Origin: Firm-08 sp045546995 | GTDB taxonomy: Bacteria > Bacillota > Clostridia > Oscillospirales > QAKW01 | Direction: 5' to 3' | Length of the DNA: 64,000 bases | NCBI GenBank assembly: GCA_045546995.1 | Contig: JAZQDW010000071.1 | Location: 26,954 to 90,953, forward strand | Shown: piece by piece, positions 27,172 through 36,143 of the stretch | Position numbering within the stretch: position 1 is the stretch's first letter | Layout: every line of letters starts with the position of its first letter | Program-made: the position numbers and the translations under genes | Notes under the pieces: model-generated | The model's input: only the letters and a program-made list of their open reading frames with translations | Database searches by the model: none | What the model was told of the DNA's origin: nothing

Positions 27172-27256
27172 GTGTTTCCGTCCGATGACTCAAAAAATAT
27201 TTACAAATCGGGCAAAATATGATAGGATTTATATAATATAATGAAGGAGAATGCGC

Positions 27257-27883
27257 ATGAAAGGATATTTTGCGGCGAAAAACATGGCAGAAACCGAATT
27301 CGTTGAAAAAAAGAGCCGGTTTATTACGCACGTCGCCACCGTCACCACAGCGGCCGAAGCCGAGGCCTTTGTGGCCGATATTAAAAAACAATATCCCGAT
27401 GCGCGGCACAATTGCTGGGCCTATCGTGTACACGATCCTTTTGGCGAGCGATACAGCGATGACGGCGAACCGCAGGGGACGGCGGGCCCCCCAATGCTGG
27501 GCGTACTGCAAAAAGAAGAAATTGAGGATATCTGCGTGGTGGTCACACGGTATTTCGGCGGTATTTTGCTGGGCGCGGCAGGGCTGACAAGGGCGTATAG
27601 CCGCGGATGCGCAGATGGGGTACGTGCTGCGGGTAAAAGTTATAAATGCCCGGCCACGGTGCTTTCGCTGGAAATTCCTTACGATCGCCTCAGCTCGGTG
27701 GAACGTCAGCTTGAGCATCGGACCCATCAGGTGCTTGCAAAGGAATATCATACGGCGGTTACTCTCACCCTTGCCATGCCAAGCGAGGCGGTCACTCCTT
27801 TCTGTGATACGATGACCGAGCTGTCCGGCGGAAAAATTCCGATTAAGGTGCTTGAGGAACGTCTGATATGCTTTGAAATGTGA
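27257..27883 (+). CDS. YigZ/IMPACT-family protein
   Basis: ATG at 27257 is chosen: AAGGAGA ends 6 bases before it, while the ATG at 27251 directly abuts it. The 208-aa product has the UPF0029/IMPACT signature in its N-terminal domain (KKSRFITHV, 'DARHNCWAYRV', 'YSDDGEPQGTAGPPML', 'VVVTRYFGGILLGAAGLTRAYS') and a C-terminal elongation-factor-G-domain-like part. The family is thought to act on translation or to bind nucleic acid; the exact role is unknown. Confidence 0.9.
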   Translation: MKGYFAAKNMAETEFVEKKSRFITHVATVTTAAEAEAFVADIKKQYPDARHNCWAYRVHDPFGERYSDDGEPQGTAGPPMLGVLQKEEIEDICVVVTRYFGGILLGAAGLTRAYSRGCADGVRAAGKSYKCPATVLSLEIPYDRLSSVERQLEHRTHQVLAKEYHTAVTLTLAMPSEAVTPFCDTMTELSGGKIPIKVLEERLICFEM

Positions 27884-27985
27884 TTTTTTAAATTTATTCT
27901 GTATTTTATTCATAATTTATCCAACATTTGTCACCAAATAATGGGTATAATGAAATTACCGAAATGATCCGAAAGGAGAATTATA

Positions 27986-28675
27986 ATGACGAAAATTCTG
28001 GTCGTAGATGACGAAAAAAATATTTGCGAGTTATTGGGCATTTATTTGCGCAAGGACAATTATGAGGTAGAATTTGCTTACGACGGCGAAATGGCTGTGG
28101 AAAAATTTGCCGAGTTTATGCCGGATATGATCCTGCTGGATATTATGCTGCCCAAAATGGATGGGTGGGAGGTTTGCCGTACCATTCGTAAATCCTCCAA
28201 CGTGCCCATTATTATGATCAGCGCCAAGGGAGAGACCTTTGATAAGGTGCTGGGTCTTGAACTGGGGGCGGACGATTACGTTACCAAGCCCTTTGATACT
28301 AAGGAGGTTTTGGCACGAATCAAAAGCGTGCTGCGCCGCGCCGGCTGTGAGGGGAAGGATGAAGGCGAAAAGGTAGAGGAGGTCACCCTGGACGGGCTGT
28401 ACGTTTCGCTGACCAATTATAAATTGCGTGTCAACGGTAAGGACGTGGACGCTCCGCCCAAGGAGATCGAACTGCTGTACCACCTGGCCAGCCATCCCAA
28501 CCGTGTTTTTACACGGGATCAATTGCTGGATGAGATCTGGGGCTTTAAATATTACGGTGATTCCCGTACGGTCGACGTGCACGTTAAGCGCATTCGTGAA
28601 AAATTGGAGGGTGTTTCCAATGCCTGGGAACTGAAAACGGTCTGGGGCGTTGGCTACAAGTTCGAAGTGTTGTAA
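27986..28675 (+). CDS. OmpR/PhoB-type response regulator
   Basis: The 229-aa protein has a receiver domain (VVDDEKNIC, phosphoacceptor Asp52 in ILLDIMLPKMDG, Lys in DDYVTKPF) and a C-terminal winged helix (SHPNRVFTRDQLLDEIWGFKYYGDSRTVDVHVKRIR region). It pairs with the kinase that begins 1 base after its stop. The signal is not evident; the next operon, an HtrA-like protease, suggests envelope stress (inference). Confidence 0.93.
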   Translation: MTKILVVDDEKNICELLGIYLRKDNYEVEFAYDGEMAVEKFAEFMPDMILLDIMLPKMDGWEVCRTIRKSSNVPIIMISAKGETFDKVLGLELGADDYVTKPFDTKEVLARIKSVLRRAGCEGKDEGEKVEEVTLDGLYVSLTNYKLRVNGKDVDAPPKEIELLYHLASHPNRVFTRDQLLDEIWGFKYYGDSRTVDVHVKRIREKLEGVSNAWELKTVWGVGYKFEVL

Positions 28676-28676
28676 T

Positions 28677-30116
28677 ATGCTGCAAAAAATATTTATCAAG
28701 TATTTTACCATTTGTGCCTCCATCATTTTGGCCGTGCTGATCCTGATGGGCTGTTTGTGCTCTGCCGTATTGGCAAACCAATCGGTGAAGGAAACGACGG
28801 TCAATCTGGAAAGCGCTGCAGTGCAAATTGCGGCCACCTATGCCGAAATGCCGAAAAACGGTATGTTTACAGGTGGCAAGATGCTGCAAAACGCCATGGG
28901 CGTTGTGCAGCAAACGCTGGATGCCGACGTTATTATCGCTACGGAAAGCGGTTTGGTGGTAGCCACCACGCTGACTGACCATGCTAAAACAACGGAGAGC
29001 ATCGGCATGGCGGAGGAGGCGCTGGAAAAGGTGCTGGGCGGTGAAACTTATCGCCGCAGCGGCATTTTTCTCAGAAAAAAACGGCCGTATCGAACGGCCT
29101 ATACCGTGGGCGTCCCCGTTGTGATCGGGGATAACCATATCGGTGGCGCCGTCTTTGTTACCACGACGGAGATCTCGCTGATGGATGCGCTGTTGCCATT
29201 TTTGATGTTGTATCTGGTATTTGTGGGACTGGCTCTTGCCATCGCATTTGTAATTATTTACTTTGTCAGCGTGCGGATGTTTTATCCGCTGACACAGATG
29301 AGCCGCGCGGCTAAAAAATATGCTGAGGGCGACTTTTCCATGCGTATTGACGTGCGAAAAAATGACGAGCTTGGCGAACTGGGGATGGCCTTTAACAATA
29401 TGGCCGATTCTCTCGGCCGATTGGAGGAAATGCGGCAAAGTTTTGTGGAGGACGTCTCCCACGAATTGCGTACCCCCATGACCACCATCGGCGGCTTTAT
29501 TGACGGCATATTGGACGGCGTTATTGAAGAGCAGGATCGGGAACGGTATCTGCTAATCGTTTCGGAGGAGATCAAACGGCTCAGCCGTATGGTGTCGTCT
29601 ATGCTGGACGTTGCCAAAATTCAGGCAGGCACTATGGTGTACAGCAAGGTGAATTTTGATCTGGCTACCTTGCTCCGCAAAAACCTGGATACCTATGCGG
29701 AACGAATGATGGACAAGCAGGTCGAGCTGGTGATCGATGCGGACGAAAACGAGGATTGGTACGTATATGCCGATCAGGACAGCGTGTACCGCGTGGTATA
29801 CAATCTGTTGGATAACGCCGTTAAGTTCGTAAACACCGGCGGCAGGATCACCCTGCGGTTGCAACGGCAAAACAGACAGGTTTTCGTGGCCATTCGCAAT
29901 ACCGGCGCCGGGATCTCGCAAAAGGATGTGGGACACATCTTTGAACGGTTTTATAAAACGGACAAGTCCCGTTCGGAAAATCGTCATGGCGTAGGCATCG
30001 GCCTGTATCTGGTCAAGACCATTGTCAAGGATATGGGCGGCGACGTCTTCGTATCCTCCAAAAAGGGCGAATATGCTGAATTTACCTTCAGCCTGCCTGT
30101 TGCAGAGGAAATTTAA
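28677..30116 (+). CDS. Sensor histidine kinase
   Basis: ATG at 28677 lies just after the regulator stop with no clear ribosome site, so translation is probably coupled. The 479-aa protein has a first membrane helix (~8-30), an extracellular sensor (~31-165, with 'DADVIIATESGLVVATT' suggesting a PAS/dCache-like fold), a second helix (~170-195), a HAMP domain, the H-box VSHELRTPMTT with phospho-His near residue 262, and an HATPase domain (N box LLDNAVKFVN, G boxes NTGAGIS and GVGIGLYLV). Confidence 0.93.
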   Translation: MLQKIFIKYFTICASIILAVLILMGCLCSAVLANQSVKETTVNLESAAVQIAATYAEMPKNGMFTGGKMLQNAMGVVQQTLDADVIIATESGLVVATTLTDHAKTTESIGMAEEALEKVLGGETYRRSGIFLRKKRPYRTAYTVGVPVVIGDNHIGGAVFVTTTEISLMDALLPFLMLYLVFVGLALAIAFVIIYFVSVRMFYPLTQMSRAAKKYAEGDFSMRIDVRKNDELGELGMAFNNMADSLGRLEEMRQSFVEDVSHELRTPMTTIGGFIDGILDGVIEEQDRERYLLIVSEEIKRLSRMVSSMLDVAKIQAGTMVYSKVNFDLATLLRKNLDTYAERMMDKQVELVIDADENEDWYVYADQDSVYRVVYNLLDNAVKFVNTGGRITLRLQRQNRQVFVAIRNTGAGISQKDVGHIFERFYKTDKSRSENRHGVGIGLYLVKTIVKDMGGDVFVSSKKGEYAEFTFSLPVAEEI

Positions 30117-30202
30117 AGAAAACAAAAGATTTATTTAAGATTTTTTAATAAATATGGAATATAATAAGAGAAGTAGAACAACCGAAAGAGAGGTTTTAAA
30201 AT

Positions 30203-31747
30203 ATGGAGGATAATAAAAATATTTTTAACGGCGACGCTGTTGAAAATACGCCCGTAAACAACGAAATTTCCACCCCGAGCGAAACCCCCGTTGTAGAGGA
30301 AATCCCCGCAGTGGAGGAAGTTCCCGTTGTGGAGGAAGTTCCCGTTGTAGAGGAAATTCCCGCGGTGGAGGAGACAACCGCTCCGGCACCGGCTCCCACT
30401 GCAGAGACGCAGTCCGCTCCGGCATATCAGCCCCCGTACGGCGGCACCCCTGCCGACGATGGCTATACTGTGCAAAATCCCAATCCGTATTACAGCTATA
30501 CTCAACCTACGCCCCCTACACCGCCCACACCCCCCGCGGGCGGCACCTATTACAATGGCGCGTCGGTCAATCCGGTGCCGGTCAAGAAAAAGAAAAACGG
30601 CCTGATGATCGCGTTGATCTGCGTATCGGCGCTGTTGATCATTTCCATCGTTGCCTCGATGGTCGGTATCGGTTATCTTGTGTCCCGTTCCAAGACCGAC
30701 GATCCCCAAAAGGATCCTGCCGGTAACGAGGTCGTTTTGGGCGGCGAGAGTGGCGAAGCTGCCGGTAAACCCACGCCGGCTCCCGAGGTCAACGTGGTGC
30801 AGAATTCCAAAGAAGACGGCGCCCGTATGAGCACCGAGGACGTGGTTGCCAAAACGCTGCCGCAGGTGGTTGGCGTTGTGGTCAGCACCGGCCAAGGCTT
30901 TTATGGTTCGGAGAGCCAGGGCAGCGGCATCATTTTTTCCGCTGACGGCTATATCATCACCAATGCCCACGTAGTAGAAGGCGCCAATACGGTCAAGATC
31001 GTTTTGCCCGATGAAAAGCAGACCAATTACGAGGCTAAGGTGATCGGCAGCGATACCAAAACCGACCTTGCCGTGCTGAAGGTAGACGCCAAGGATCTGC
31101 CGGCGGCGGATATCGGTAACAGCGACGAACTGAAACTGGGCGAGACCGTTATTGCCGTGGGTAATCCATACGGCCTGGAACTGCAAAGCTCCGTGACCTC
31201 CGGTATCGTTTCCGCATTGAACCGTAGCATTACCACCAGCAACGGTAAAATGAACCTCATCCAGACGGATGCGGCCATCAACCCCGGCAACTCCGGCGGC
31301 GCGCTGGTCAATCTGTACGGTCAGGTCGTAGGCGTTTGCTCTTCCAAGATCTCTGCCACCGATGCAGAGGGTCTCGGCTTTGCCATTCCCATCAACGATG
31401 CATTGCCCATTATTCAAGAACTGATCACTAAGGGCTATATCAGTGGCCGTCCCATGATCGGTATTCAGGGACAGGATATCAATGCGCAGACGGCAATGAT
31501 GTACGGTGTGCCCACCGGCGTATACGTTGTGTATATCGAACAAAACAGCAGCGCGTATCAGAAGGGTATGCGTCAGTATGACATTATTACCAAATTCAAC
31601 GGTAAAACCGTTACCTGCTATGCAGATCTGGACGCCGCCAAGGATGAATGTAAGGCGGGAGATACTGTCAGCGTTGAATTCTATCGTTATTCCAACGGTC
31701 AGACCTACATGGCTGACATTACCTTAAGCGCCTCTACCGGCGAATAA
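30203..31747 (+). CDS. HtrA/DegP-like membrane serine protease with PDZ domain
   Basis: The 514-aa protein has a long cytoplasmic Pro/Glu-rich N-terminus with repeated V-P-V-V-E-E units (~28-58) and a Pro/Tyr-rich stretch, one membrane helix (~134-158), then a trypsin-like protease with the triad His256 (NAHVVEG), Asp288 (KTDLAVLK) and Ser364 (GNSGGAL), and a C-terminal PDZ domain (~415-505). Such proteases degrade misfolded exported proteins. It directly follows a two-component system, a common arrangement for envelope-stress response. Confidence 0.93.
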   Translation: MEDNKNIFNGDAVENTPVNNEISTPSETPVVEEIPAVEEVPVVEEVPVVEEIPAVEETTAPAPAPTAETQSAPAYQPPYGGTPADDGYTVQNPNPYYSYTQPTPPTPPTPPAGGTYYNGASVNPVPVKKKKNGLMIALICVSALLIISIVASMVGIGYLVSRSKTDDPQKDPAGNEVVLGGESGEAAGKPTPAPEVNVVQNSKEDGARMSTEDVVAKTLPQVVGVVVSTGQGFYGSESQGSGIIFSADGYIITNAHVVEGANTVKIVLPDEKQTNYEAKVIGSDTKTDLAVLKVDAKDLPAADIGNSDELKLGETVIAVGNPYGLELQSSVTSGIVSALNRSITTSNGKMNLIQTDAAINPGNSGGALVNLYGQVVGVCSSKISATDAEGLGFAIPINDALPIIQELITKGYISGRPMIGIQGQDINAQTAMMYGVPTGVYVVYIEQNSSAYQKGMRQYDIITKFNGKTVTCYADLDAAKDECKAGDTVSVEFYRYSNGQTYMADITLSASTGE

Positions 31748-31760
31748 ATCGTATTTTGTG

Positions 31761-31807
31761 AAAAACACCCTTTGTAAAGGGCGGTGCTCCGCCCAAAAGG
31801 GTGTTTT
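31761..31807 (+). terminator. Nested-hairpin terminator after the HtrA gene
   Basis: AAAAACACCCTTT pairs with AAAGGGTGTTTTT; the interior contains a second hairpin (GGGCGG/CCGCCC). Confidence 0.85.
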
Positions 31808-31821
31808 TCTTATGATTGTTG

Positions 31822-31850
31822 TTGAATTTTGTAATTTTATTTAGTATAAT
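31822..31850 (+). promoter_or_regulatory. Promoter of the nucleotide-sugar dehydratase operon
   Basis: TTGAAT (31822-31827), 17-base spacer, TATAAT (31845-31850). Confidence 0.75.
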
Positions 31851-31885
31851 GAAACTGTATAAATAATTATAAGGACGGAAATGGT

Positions 31886-33730
31886 ATGCGACTGAAGCGT
31901 TTGTGGACAATTTTGCCAATGATGTTGTTGGATGCGGCCAGTGTGCTGATCGCCGGATTGATCACCACAGTGCTGCTTAAACAACAGGATCCGGCACTGG
32001 CGTTGCAAATGTCATTTATTAAATATTATCCTGTGCTGGCGGTGGGAACGGTCATTGTGTACTATTTCTGCGGTCTGTATGCCGGTGTGTGGAAATATGC
32101 GGGTATGCGTGACGTAATGATCATTATCGGCGCGGCCTCCGGTGCTACACTACTATACGTATTGGGTACGATGCTGTGGTGGCGCGATATGCGTCAAAGC
32201 GTCGAGTTTTATCTGATCTTTTTGGTATTTCTGGCCCTTTCGACGGTTTCTATTCGTATGTATGACCGCCTGAAACGTATGGTTATCAAGGCATTCAGCG
32301 GTTTCAGCCATAAGGCGCATCATATCCTGCTTATCGGCGCGGGGGAGGCGGCGCACACCATCCTCTCCGAGATCGGATCGGCCAAGTTGTATGCCCGCAG
32401 TACCGTGGTGGGCATCATTGATGACGATGCTATGAAGCACGGCCTGCATATTAACGGTTATAAGATTTTGGGCGGTCGTGATATGATTCCCCAGGTGGTT
32501 GAAAAATATCGGGTGGATACTATTATTTTTGCTATCCCCAGCTGTAAGGAGTTTGACCGCAGAGAGATACTCAAACTCTGTCAGGCTACCGGCTGTGAGC
32601 TGAAAACGCTCCCTTCGCTGGAGCATTTGCCCCCCAATTTTCATATCAATCAACTGCGCAACGTGGAGATCGAGGATCTGCTGGGACGTGATCCCATTCG
32701 GACGGATCTGCATGAGATCATGAAATACGTTGAGAATAAACGGATTTTGGTCACCGGCGGTGGCGGCAGTATCGGTAGTGAATTGTGCCGCCAGATCGCT
32801 GCATACCGTCCTGCGCAACTGGTGATTTTTGATATTTATGAAAATACCACCTACGAGGTCCAGCTGGAACTGAAGAAAAAATTTCCGGCGCTGGATCTGC
32901 AGGTGCGGATCGGCTCGATTTGTGATGAGGTGACGCTGGAACGCCTGATGGCCGAGTTCCGTCCCCACATCATCTATCACGCCGCGGCGCATAAGCACGT
33001 GCCGTTGATGGAGGATTCACCGGCGGAAAGTGTGCGCAACAACGTATTTGGTACCCTCAATCTGGCACGGGCGGCCGATCGCTATAAGTGTGACCGCTTT
33101 GTGATGATCTCCACGGATAAGGCGGTCAATCCCACCAACGTTATGGGCGCCACCAAACGAATCTGTGAGATGATCGTGCAAAGCTTTGAAAAAATCTCGC
33201 AGACCGAGTTTGTTGCCGTTCGTTTTGGTAACGTGCTCGGTTCTCACGGTAGTGTGATCCCTCTGTTCCGTCGCCAACTGCAGGAGGGTGGCCCGTTGAC
33301 GGTAACACACCGTGATATCATCCGTTATTTTATGACCATTCCCGAGGCCGTTTCGCTGGTATTGCAGGCCGGCGCCTTGGCTCACGGCGGCGAAATTTTC
33401 GTGCTGGATATGGGCGAGCCGGTGAAAATCGTCACGTTGGCTGAAAATCTGATCAAACTCAGCGGACTGGAGCCGTATAAGGATATTGATATCGTATTCA
33501 CCGGTCTGCGTCCGGGTGAAAAATTGTATGAAGAATTGCTGATGGGCGAGGAGGGACTGTCCTCCACGCAAAACAAGCAGATCTACGTTGGAAAACCCAT
33601 TGAGATGGATACCGATCAGTTTTGGCGGGACATCGAGCATCTGCAGCAGGTCATTCAAGATGAAAATGCTGATATCCGCGCTGAAATTCGCAGATTGGTG
33701 CCCACCTATCATCCGTCGGAGGAAAGATAA
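31886..33730 (+). CDS. Membrane nucleotide-sugar 4,6-dehydratase (WbpM/CapD/FlaA1 type)
   Basis: 614 aa. The N-terminus has four membrane helices (to ~115), then a first Rossmann-like domain (ILLIGAGEAAH) and a catalytic SDR domain with VTGGGGSIGSELCRQ, HAAAHKHVPLME and STDKAVNPTNVMGATK. Met replaces the usual SDR tyrosine, as in the large membrane-bound members such as WbpM. These enzymes convert UDP-GlcNAc to a 4-keto-6-deoxy sugar for capsule, S-layer or flagellin glycans. It overlaps the next gene by 1 nt. Confidence 0.92.
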   Translation: MRLKRLWTILPMMLLDAASVLIAGLITTVLLKQQDPALALQMSFIKYYPVLAVGTVIVYYFCGLYAGVWKYAGMRDVMIIIGAASGATLLYVLGTMLWWRDMRQSVEFYLIFLVFLALSTVSIRMYDRLKRMVIKAFSGFSHKAHHILLIGAGEAAHTILSEIGSAKLYARSTVVGIIDDDAMKHGLHINGYKILGGRDMIPQVVEKYRVDTIIFAIPSCKEFDRREILKLCQATGCELKTLPSLEHLPPNFHINQLRNVEIEDLLGRDPIRTDLHEIMKYVENKRILVTGGGGSIGSELCRQIAAYRPAQLVIFDIYENTTYEVQLELKKKFPALDLQVRIGSICDEVTLERLMAEFRPHIIYHAAAHKHVPLMEDSPAESVRNNVFGTLNLARAADRYKCDRFVMISTDKAVNPTNVMGATKRICEMIVQSFEKISQTEFVAVRFGNVLGSHGSVIPLFRRQLQEGGPLTVTHRDIIRYFMTIPEAVSLVLQAGALAHGGEIFVLDMGEPVKIVTLAENLIKLSGLEPYKDIDIVFTGLRPGEKLYEELLMGEEGLSSTQNKQIYVGKPIEMDTDQFWRDIEHLQQVIQDENADIRAEIRRLVPTYHPSEER

Positions 33731-34572
33731 TGTATTCAATTGACCTTGAAACCCTGATTACTCGTGCCGGACTCCCCGCAGCGGCCGCAGAGGCGCTGCG
33801 TGCTGCGGCGAAGGATACGCCCCCGCAGGTAAAAAATATCATTGACAAGGCGATGCTGGCCTATCGTGAGGATACGAATTTCCCTTATGAGGAGTACCGC
33901 CTGCAGTTGGAGGCGTTGGACAATGCCGATCTTTGGCAGATGCTGTACGTCTTTACTCTGGCGGAGCATTTGTATACGCTGTATATGACCTCCGGCAGAG
34001 GGGAGGAACTGTTTGACGGCATCCTGCGGGATTTCACCGCCAAAGTACGGGAGTGTTATGATTTTACCGGCGCCTGGGGCATTCGTTCCGCCAAATGGTA
34101 TAACCGTTGGTTCAATCTTGAACGGATCGCTTTGCGCCGTCTGCAGTTCGAGGTGCGCCGTTTTGGGAACAATTACCGTGGACTGACACCCGACGATCCT
34201 GCTATCAACGTGCATATTCCGTCTACGGGCCCACTGGATGAGGCGCTGTGCGAAGAGGACTATCGCCGCGCGGCCGCATTTTTTGCCGACCGTTTTGAAG
34301 GTCCTGTGCCCTTTATGTGTCACAGCTGGCTGCTCAATCCCGAGCATCCCGCCTTTTTGCCGCCTACGTCACGTTTGTTGCCCTTTCAGGCTAAATACGA
34401 TATCTTTAAATTTGATGAGCATACCGAGTTTTTGTGGCGCTTGTTCGGCACGGCCTATAACGGTGACCCGAACAGCCTGACCGAGCGTAACTCACTGGAG
34501 CGCGCTTACAAGGCCCATTTACTTGCCGGCGGCAAGGTGGGCGAGGGAAAAGGCGTGTTTTTCCTCTCATAA
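33730..34572 (+). CDS. Acyltransferase-like protein (DUF5596/GNAT-C type)
   Basis: 280 aa, starting within the preceding stop (TAATG). The N-terminal half is helical; the C-terminal half contains 'NVHIPSTGPLDEALCEEDYRRAAAFF' and 'FMCHSWLLNPEHPAFLP', which I recall from proteins annotated as acyltransferase-domain/DUF5596. The fold would be a two-domain GNAT relative. Coupling to the sugar dehydratase suggests acylation of an amino- or deoxysugar, but this is inference and no acyl-CoA site was confirmed. Confidence 0.6.
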   Translation: MYSIDLETLITRAGLPAAAAEALRAAAKDTPPQVKNIIDKAMLAYREDTNFPYEEYRLQLEALDNADLWQMLYVFTLAEHLYTLYMTSGRGEELFDGILRDFTAKVRECYDFTGAWGIRSAKWYNRWFNLERIALRRLQFEVRRFGNNYRGLTPDDPAINVHIPSTGPLDEALCEEDYRRAAAFFADRFEGPVPFMCHSWLLNPEHPAFLPPTSRLLPFQAKYDIFKFDEHTEFLWRLFGTAYNGDPNSLTERNSLERAYKAHLLAGGKVGEGKGVFFLS

Positions 34573-34577
34573 ATTTT

Positions 34578-34610
34578 AAAACCGCAGTGCATTGTGCACT
34601 GCGGTTTTTT
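34578..34610. terminator. Terminator between convergent genes
   Basis: AAAACCGCAGTGCA pairs perfectly with TGCACTGCGGTTTT around TTG, followed by T; serves the dehydratase operon and possibly the leftward AraC gene. Confidence 0.9.
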
Positions 34611-34623
34611 GATGTTTTTGCTT

Positions 34624-35412
34624 TTAAATGGTATAAAACCGATTTTGATTGGTATCACGGTATTTTTTCGGCGTGGTGCCCAATTCTTTTTTGATGATGT
34701 AGTTGAAATATACCTGGCTGTCAAAGCCGCATTGCTCAGCGATCAGCCCCAATGAAAGATCCGAATTGATCAGCAGATTTTTGGCCATGGCCAGTCGCAT
34801 TTCCAATAAATAGCGGTGGGGCGTTTTTTGAATGATGTCTTTAAATACCACGTGGAAAAAACTGGGGCTGAGATGAACGTAGGCGGCAATGTCCTCCAAC
34901 GTGATGCGTTCACCGATATGTTCCTTCATAAATCGGATGGATTCGTATACCTGCCCGTTGTAAACGGTGTATTTGCCGCCGGTATCGGTGGCGGTGTGGC
35001 TGGCGGCGTACAGCAGAGAAATAAGCTCCGCCGTTTTGGCATAGGTATACAGCTTATAGCCGGTCTGTTTCTGCGCCATAGCGTCAAAAATTTCGTGAAA
35101 CAGGCGATAAATCTCCTTGTTGTCGCTGCAGTGAATGACGGAGGGCAATTGGTCCAGATATTGGCATATTTCATCCTGCGCACAGCTGAATTTCAAATAA
35201 TACGCGCTGAACTGCCCCAGAGAACGGCGTTGCTGTCCGGGACGGAAGATGCAAACGTGCCCTTCGGGATATACAAATTCCTCACCGTCCAACAGACCGG
35301 TGGCATTGGCGGAGGGATACAGCTCGATCTCATATTCAGACAGGATCCGCAAGGGACTGTGTTGTTTGAATTTCGGGGAAAAAAACACGCCGTAATGGTT
35401 GATGCTGAACAT
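34624..35412 (-). CDS. AraC-family transcriptional regulator 1
   Basis: The ATG at 35410-35412 follows AAGGAGGGAG; a 40-codon upstream extension has no support. The 262-aa protein has an N-terminal cupin-like sensing domain and a C-terminal double helix-turn-helix (ITLEDIAAYVHLSPSFFHVVFKD and LIAEQCGFDSQVYFNYIIKKELGTTPKKYR regions). No sugar genes are adjacent on its own strand; the divergent neighbour is the metal-efflux operon, so its target is uncertain. Confidence 0.9.
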   Translation of the reverse strand: MFSINHYGVFFSPKFKQHSPLRILSEYEIELYPSANATGLLDGEEFVYPEGHVCIFRPGQQRRSLGQFSAYYLKFSCAQDEICQYLDQLPSVIHCSDNKEIYRLFHEIFDAMAQKQTGYKLYTYAKTAELISLLYAASHTATDTGGKYTVYNGQVYESIRFMKEHIGERITLEDIAAYVHLSPSFFHVVFKDIIQKTPHRYLLEMRLAMAKNLLINSDLSLGLIAEQCGFDSQVYFNYIIKKELGTTPKKYRDTNQNRFYTI

Positions 35413-35436
35413 ACGCTCCCTCCTTTCTATGGAACT

Positions 35437-35465
35437 ATTATACAAACTTTTTTTCTGAAAAACAA
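35437..35465 (-). promoter_or_regulatory. Promoter of AraC-family regulator 1
   Basis: Minus strand TTGTTT (35465-35460), 17-base spacer, TATAAT (35442-35437). Confidence 0.65.
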
Positions 35466-35492
35466 TGCCCATACTAAATTTTGTAAAATATA

Positions 35493-35541
35493 TTGACAAA
35501 ACCGAACGATATGATATAATACGTTTGAACAATCATTCAAA
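35493..35541 (+). promoter_or_regulatory. ArsR-type operator and promoter of the metal efflux operon
   Basis: TTGACA (35493-35498), 16-base spacer, TATAAT (35515-35520), followed at once by the palindrome TTTGAACAATCATTCAAA (35524-35541). An inverted repeat of this type just downstream of the -10 is the standard site for CadC/ArsR metal-responsive repressors. Confidence 0.85.
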
Positions 35542-35556
35542 TGTTGAGGTGAAACA

Positions 35557-35913
35557 ATGAAAGAGACGCTTCCCACCTGTGAATTTATGCACGCCCATGC
35601 CGACGTCGTTCGTCAGGTGCAGAATGCCTTGCCGGAGGAGGAACTGCTGTACGATCTTGCCGAACTGTTAAAGGTTTTCGGCGATACTACCCGTATCAAG
35701 ATTTTGTATGTTCTGTTTGAGGCGGAGATGTGCGTGTGCGACATTGCCGCACTACTCAATATGACCGTGTCGGCTATTTCTCATCAATTGCGTGTGCTCA
35801 AGAGCGCGCGCTTGGTGCGGCATCGGCGGGAGGGGAAAACGGTCTTTTATGCTTTGGCAGATCAACACGTACGCACCATTCTCGCACAGGGAATGGATCA
35901 CATTATGGAATAA
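35557..35913 (+). CDS. ArsR-family metal-sensing repressor (CadC/CmtR-like)
   Basis: 118 aa with a winged helix (LLYDLAELLKVFGDTTRIKILYVLF, then 'ISHQLRVLKSARLVRHRREGKTVFYAL'). The alpha-3 metal site CVCD places Cys59 and Cys61 as in CadC, and Cys8 in the flexible N-terminus is a plausible third ligand. These features favour Cd/Pb/Zn sensing. Metal binding would release the operator at 35524-35541 and induce the efflux genes that follow. Confidence 0.92.
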   Translation: MKETLPTCEFMHAHADVVRQVQNALPEEELLYDLAELLKVFGDTTRIKILYVLFEAEMCVCDIAALLNMTVSAISHQLRVLKSARLVRHRREGKTVFYALADQHVRTILAQGMDHIME

Positions 35914-35924
35914 GGAGTATGGTT

Positions 35925-36143
35925 ATGAGAAAAACGTTTATGATGGAAGATTTGGATTGCGCGCATTGCGCCGCAAAAATGGAGGCGCAGATTCGTGCTC
36001 TGCCCGGTGTCAAGGAGGCGACCATCAGCTTTCTGGCGCAGAAAATGGTGATCGAGGCGGAGGATGAGCGCTTTGACGCTATTGTAAAAGAGGCTGTGGC
36101 CATTTGCAAGAAGATCGAGCCGGATTGTAGTGTTGTATTATGA
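35925..36143 (+). CDS. HMA-domain metallochaperone-like protein
   Basis: AAGGAG lies 7 bases before the ATG at 35925. The 72-aa product is a single heavy-metal-associated domain with the metal motif DLDCAHCAAK (Cys-x-x-Cys) and an Asp beside it, as in Zn/Cd rather than Cu domains. It probably hands metal to the P-type ATPase encoded next (4-nt overlap), which lacks its own HMA domain. Confidence 0.88.
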   Translation: MRKTFMMEDLDCAHCAAKMEAQIRALPGVKEATISFLAQKMVIEAEDERFDAIVKEAVAICKKIEPDCSVVL